Assembly: GCA_910584575.1 (NCBI GenBank)
Contig: CAJUBG010000014.1
Span: forward strand, 1 to 63,061
Reading direction: 5' to 3'
Length of the DNA: 63,061 nt
Source: an uncultured Dorea sp.
GTDB taxonomy: Bacteria > Bacillota > Clostridia > Lachnospirales > Lachnospiraceae
How positions within the stretch are numbered: position 1 is the stretch's first letter; each line of letters starts with the position of its first letter. Positions 60,280 to 63,061 of this stretch are shown here, piece by piece. Position numbers and translations under genes: made by a program. A model generated the notes under the pieces. That model was not told the DNA's origin. It did not search any database and saw only the letters and a program-made list of their open reading frames with translations.

Positions 60280-60567
60280 TGCCTCTCTCCATTCTCAGTC
60301 TGGTCTTTCAAAACTCTGAATCTATAATATGCTGCTTCTAAGTACGTTTACATATCATATAATATATAACTCAGCTTAAAACATACTTATACCAATCTAC
60401 ATTATATTTATACCACGTTTTTTCTGCTTTGAAAAGGTTTTTTGAGGCAAGTTTTTTACATTTTATGTCATTATACGCTCTAATAAGGGGCAAATAAAGT
60501 GAAATTTATCAAAAACAGTGGAAAATCAACACATTTTATTCAGATTTTTCATTTTATAAAATTATTT

Positions 60568-60615
60568 ATTTTGTAGAAAAATTTTACAGATACAGACAAA
60601 AATTTACTACAAAAT
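60568..60615. repeat. 18-bp near-perfect inverted repeat in the divergent 457-bp intergenic region
   Basis: Arms 60568-60585 and 60598-60615 match at 16 of 18 positions (core ATTTTGTAG...CTACAAAAT) across a 12-bp centre. They lie between the transglycosylase gene and the divergent chemoreceptor gene, about 25 bp upstream of the chemoreceptor -35. The rest of this 457-bp gap (60280-60736) is very AT-rich; I see no open frame, no RNA gene and no sigma-28 match in it. Confidence 0.45.
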
Positions 60616-60640
60616 GCGACAGGAAACTTTTAAACAGATA

Positions 60641-60669
60641 TTTACTTTTTCAGTAAAACGTTATAAAAT
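60641..60669 (+). promoter_or_regulatory. Sigma-A-like promoter of the second chemoreceptor gene
   Basis: TTTACT (60641-60646), 17 bp, TAAAAT (60664-60669), giving a leader of about 60 nt. The surrounding AT richness lowers certainty. A sigma-28 site, common for chemoreceptors, was not found. Confidence 0.4.
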
Positions 60670-60736
60670 AGAAAGTGCATATTACTCGTTATTTTATATT
60701 TTTACTATTATTATTATGTACTAGGAGGAATGAAAC

Positions 60737-62581
60737 GTGTTTAGAAACTTAAAAGTGAGGAGTAAGCTTCTTCTCTCATTTGGAATTATGATGGGATTCT
60801 ATATTATCTCAGTCATTGTAGCCAACTTCGGACTCGGAAGCGTTCTCAAAGGATTAGAGAATTTTTACGACCGTCCTTATCCAATGGTTCGGTATTCTTT
60901 GGAAGCCGAGTCTTCCACCCGCCAGAATCAATTAAATATGTTCCGCGCTTTAACCACGGAAGATGAGGCAAAAAAGCAAGAACTGCTGGCACAGGTCAAC
61001 GAGCTGGCACAGCTCATGAGTAACGCCCTTGACGAACTGACCCAGGTTTACGGTTCGGATGACGCACTAGTATCTGCCGCTTTGGACGCCGCGTCCAAGT
61101 TAAAGTCAGCCCGCGAAAAGGCTCTGTCTTATCTGGAAGCACACCAGGGGAATCAGGCGCTTGCCGTATTGAACGGGGAATATGCCGATGCAGGTATTGA
61201 ATTCCAGGAAGCAATCGATGCCATTATCGAAAGAGCTGAGACAAACGCAGACATATTCTACGAGGAAGGTCATCAGACCAAGAAGTCCTGTACAATTTTG
61301 CTAGTAGGCGTTGCTCTTTTCAGCCTTGTTGTAATCTGTATTCTGGCAGTTCGGCTGACTAAGAGCCTTACCACTCCAATCGTAGAGATTGAAGGCGCTG
61401 TAAAAGAAATGGCAAAAGGTAATATGCATGCAAAAGTTACATATGAATCTAACGATGAATTGGGCGGACTTGCTGAAAACCTGCGTTTCTTATTAAAGAC
61501 GTTGTCTAGTTACATTGAACATATCAGCCAGAGGCTTGGTTCCCTTGCAGACGGAGACCTCTCCGTAGAGATGGATATGGACTACCTTGGAGATTTCCAG
61601 TCTCTCAAGCTTTCCTGCGGCAAGATTATTGAGTCCCTGAACGATGCCATGAGCCAGCTTCATCAGGCATCTGACCAGGTTGCCGAAGGCTCTGAGCAGG
61701 TATCCAGTGGTGCTCAGGCACTTAGCCAGGGCGCAACAGAGCAGGCCAGCTCAGTAGAAGAATTGGTGGCTACTCTTAATGAATTATCCGATAAGGTCAA
61801 CAAGACCGCACACAATGCCCGTGACGTCAACGACCTTATGGGCCTGACCGTAGGTGAGATTGACAACAGCAACAAGATGATGGAATCCATGATGACTGCT
61901 ATGACCAGAATCAATGAATGTTCCAGTGAGATTGAAAAGATTATCAAGACGATTGAAGATATCGCATTCCAGACCAATATCCTTGCACTTAACGCTGCTG
62001 TTGAGGCTGCCCGTGCAGGAGAGGCAGGCAAGGGATTTGCCGTAGTTGCAGACGAAGTAAGAAGCCTTGCTTCCAAGAGCCAGGAGGCTGCAAAGGATAC
62101 AACCGCACTGATCAGCAATTCTCTTACCGCTGTTTCAGAAGGAAATCAGATCGCAGCAGATACACAGGAATCACTGTTGAAGGTTGTATCAAGTGCACAG
62201 AAGATTTCCGAGAATATGGCTGCTATCACAGAGGCATCCGATATGCAGGCAGAAGGAATCCAGCAAGTTACACTTGGTATCGACCAGATTTCTTCCGTTA
62301 TCCAGACGAACTCCGCTACTGCTCAGGAGAGTGCAGCGGCCAGTGAAGAACTTTACAGCCAGTCCAGTCTGCTTAAGAGCTTAGTAGGACGTTTCCGGTT
62401 GAAAAAGATGGCAGGACCTATGACACCGGTTGTAGCAAGAACTCCGGATCCGGAGCCGGTTCCGGTTGCTGTTCCAACTCCAATTCCAGAGCCGGTTTCA
62501 GAAACCGTGGTGGTACCTGCACCGACTCCGAAGGCTCCGGTAAGCAGCGGTGCTTTTGTAGATGATATGGCAAAGTATTAA
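60737..62581 (+). CDS. Methyl-accepting chemotaxis protein with four-helix-bundle-type sensor and Pro-rich tail
   Basis: 614 residues. TM1 about 10-32, an all-helical extracytoplasmic domain to about 185 (4HB_MCP-like), TM2 about 188-208, HAMP, then a second HAMP-like stretch and the signalling hairpin with tip IEDIAFQTNILALNAAVEAA and AGKGFAVVADEVRSLA. The C-terminal 45 residues are a Pro/Val/Glu tether (PEPVPVAVPTPIPEPV) ending VDDMAKY, without the NWETF-type CheR/CheB pentapeptide. Start is a GTG with AGGAGG upstream. It is divergent from the flagellar cluster and ends at a strong terminator. Ligand unknown. Confidence 0.93.
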   Translation: MFRNLKVRSKLLLSFGIMMGFYIISVIVANFGLGSVLKGLENFYDRPYPMVRYSLEAESSTRQNQLNMFRALTTEDEAKKQELLAQVNELAQLMSNALDELTQVYGSDDALVSAALDAASKLKSAREKALSYLEAHQGNQALAVLNGEYADAGIEFQEAIDAIIERAETNADIFYEEGHQTKKSCTILLVGVALFSLVVICILAVRLTKSLTTPIVEIEGAVKEMAKGNMHAKVTYESNDELGGLAENLRFLLKTLSSYIEHISQRLGSLADGDLSVEMDMDYLGDFQSLKLSCGKIIESLNDAMSQLHQASDQVAEGSEQVSSGAQALSQGATEQASSVEELVATLNELSDKVNKTAHNARDVNDLMGLTVGEIDNSNKMMESMMTAMTRINECSSEIEKIIKTIEDIAFQTNILALNAAVEAARAGEAGKGFAVVADEVRSLASKSQEAAKDTTALISNSLTAVSEGNQIAADTQESLLKVVSSAQKISENMAAITEASDMQAEGIQQVTLGIDQISSVIQTNSATAQESAAASEELYSQSSLLKSLVGRFRLKKMAGPMTPVVARTPDPEPVPVAVPTPIPEPVSETVVVPAPTPKAPVSSGAFVDDMAKY

Positions 62582-62612
62582 GAATGTTGAATTGATATGC
62601 TGACAATATAAC

Positions 62613-62650
62613 AAAGGGGATTCCTTTTTATTATAGAAGGAATCCCCTTT
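62613..62650. terminator. Bidirectional intrinsic terminator
   Basis: Perfect 14-bp stem AAAGGGGATTCCTT/AAGGAATCCCCTTT with a 10-nt loop, followed by ATTTTAT on the plus strand. It separates the chemoreceptor gene from the convergent gene at the right edge. Confidence 0.85.
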
Positions 62651-62660
62651 ATTTTATGTT

Positions 62661-63061
62661 TTATTCTGAAATGGCTTTCAAAATCTCCTGCTTCATCCGC
62701 AGCACCTCCAAATCATCCGGCAAAAGCGGCAATAACTGTTCCATCACCCCATATGCCTCATTCCACTGTTTCCCTTCTATCAAGCCTCTTAAAACCTGCT
62801 TCACCTGCCCTCCAAGCACGGTAAATTCCTCTGGCAACTTCTTACTCTTGGCTTCTAAATTTTCCTCCAGCCTCCTCAGTAATTGACCTACTGCTACACA
62901 CATCTGCGGACTAATCATTCCTGCTTCTTTCAGAAAAGGGAGGCTTTCTTTAAAGCATCCCGCTTCTATATAATCTATGGCCTTCTTAGCAGCCACAGCG
63001 AACCGATATCTGGTCGGAAGGGCAAAAGCCCCAGGCTCAGCCAGCGCCTCCTCCCTATATA
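62661..63061 (-). CDS. C-terminal part of an unidentified helical protein (truncated by the window edge)
   Basis: The frame stays open from the stop at 62661 to the right edge, about 133 codons. A GTG at 62996 could start a 111-residue protein, but the upstream codons (ALAEPGAFALPTRYRFAV) read as real protein and there is no ribosome site before the GTG, so I treat it as partial. Content is helical with paired-helix, TPR-like spacing (AAKKAIDYIEAGCFKESLPFLKEA as two helices; WNEAYGVMEQLLPLLPDDLEVL). I do not recognise the family. Confidence 0.6.
   Translation of the reverse strand, partial: YREEALAEPGAFALPTRYRFAVAAKKAIDYIEAGCFKESLPFLKEAGMISPQMCVAVGQLLRRLEENLEAKSKKLPEEFTVLGGQVKQVLRGLIEGKQWNEAYGVMEQLLPLLPDDLEVLRMKQEILKAISE

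Noticed and set aside
1..63061. CRISPR arrays, insertion sequences, tRNA or rRNA genes, prophage genes
   Set aside because: I looked for spaced direct repeats, transposase-like proteins, cloverleaf sequences and phage structural genes and found none that I can support.

Overview
The window looks like a chromosomal segment of a motile, low-to-moderate GC member of the Clostridia, most likely a Lachnospiraceae gut bacterium. The reasons are the gene complement and order of the flagellar cluster (FliY, CheC, CheD, CheV, FlbD, the TIGR02530-type protein), the AAA/PD-(D/E)XK gene families, strong AAGGAGG ribosome sites, many GTG/TTG starts, and paired DUF5058-type membrane proteins. The taxonomic call is an inference; there is no rRNA or tRNA here to anchor it.

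Left part (1-11.2 kb). A minus-strand operon carries an XRE-type regulator with a long disordered tail followed by dGTPase (dgt). Divergent from it is a coiled-coil protein of unknown function preceded by a near-perfect sigma-28 (SigD/FliA) promoter, so it is probably an unrecognised motility gene. Next is an amide-hydrolysis island: a PucR-type regulator, an AbgB-like M20 hydrolase, two small polytopic membrane proteins, and a divergent second M20 hydrolase. A MarR regulator with a flavin-type small protein follows.

Middle (11.2-30.4 kb). Two divergent AAA/nuclease paralogues flank a 53-residue Nif11-like small gene. Then come a GH2 glycosidase with a phosphopantetheinyl transferase, an aroF-aroB-SDR operon, and a third AAA/nuclease protein. 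An envelope-stress-type island follows, all on the minus strand: a MacB/FtsX-like ABC pair, a response regulator and an intramembrane-type histidine kinase, then a 50-residue membrane protein coupled to an ABC-2 exporter. Four phased 11-bp repeats sit in front of the exporter.

Right part (30.4-63 kb). This is one large minus-strand flagellar/chemotaxis cluster. In transcription order it is a lytic transglycosylase, then flgB, fliEFGHIJK, flgD, a TIGR02530 protein, flgE, flbD, motAB, fliM, cheY, flgC, fliY, fliOPQR, flhB, flhA, fliA, two FlgF/FlgG-family rod genes, cheC, cheD, cheV, an EAL/HDOD protein and a HExxH protein, followed by an MCP with a CZB zinc-binding domain. A second, divergent MCP lies right of the transglycosylase. 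The cluster encodes basal body, export apparatus, hook, stator, switch and sigma factor. flgC is displaced from flgB to between cheY and fliY, and fliL, flhF and flhG are absent. cheA, cheW, cheB, cheR, flagellin and hook-associated genes are not in the window.

Best candidates for new biology: the sigma-28-driven coiled-coil gene; the FliY with a FliM-like CheY-binding peptide inside its linker; the small membrane protein with its phased operator; the Nif11-like orphan between AAA/nuclease genes; and the rearranged flagellar operon with hairpins behind several stop codons.
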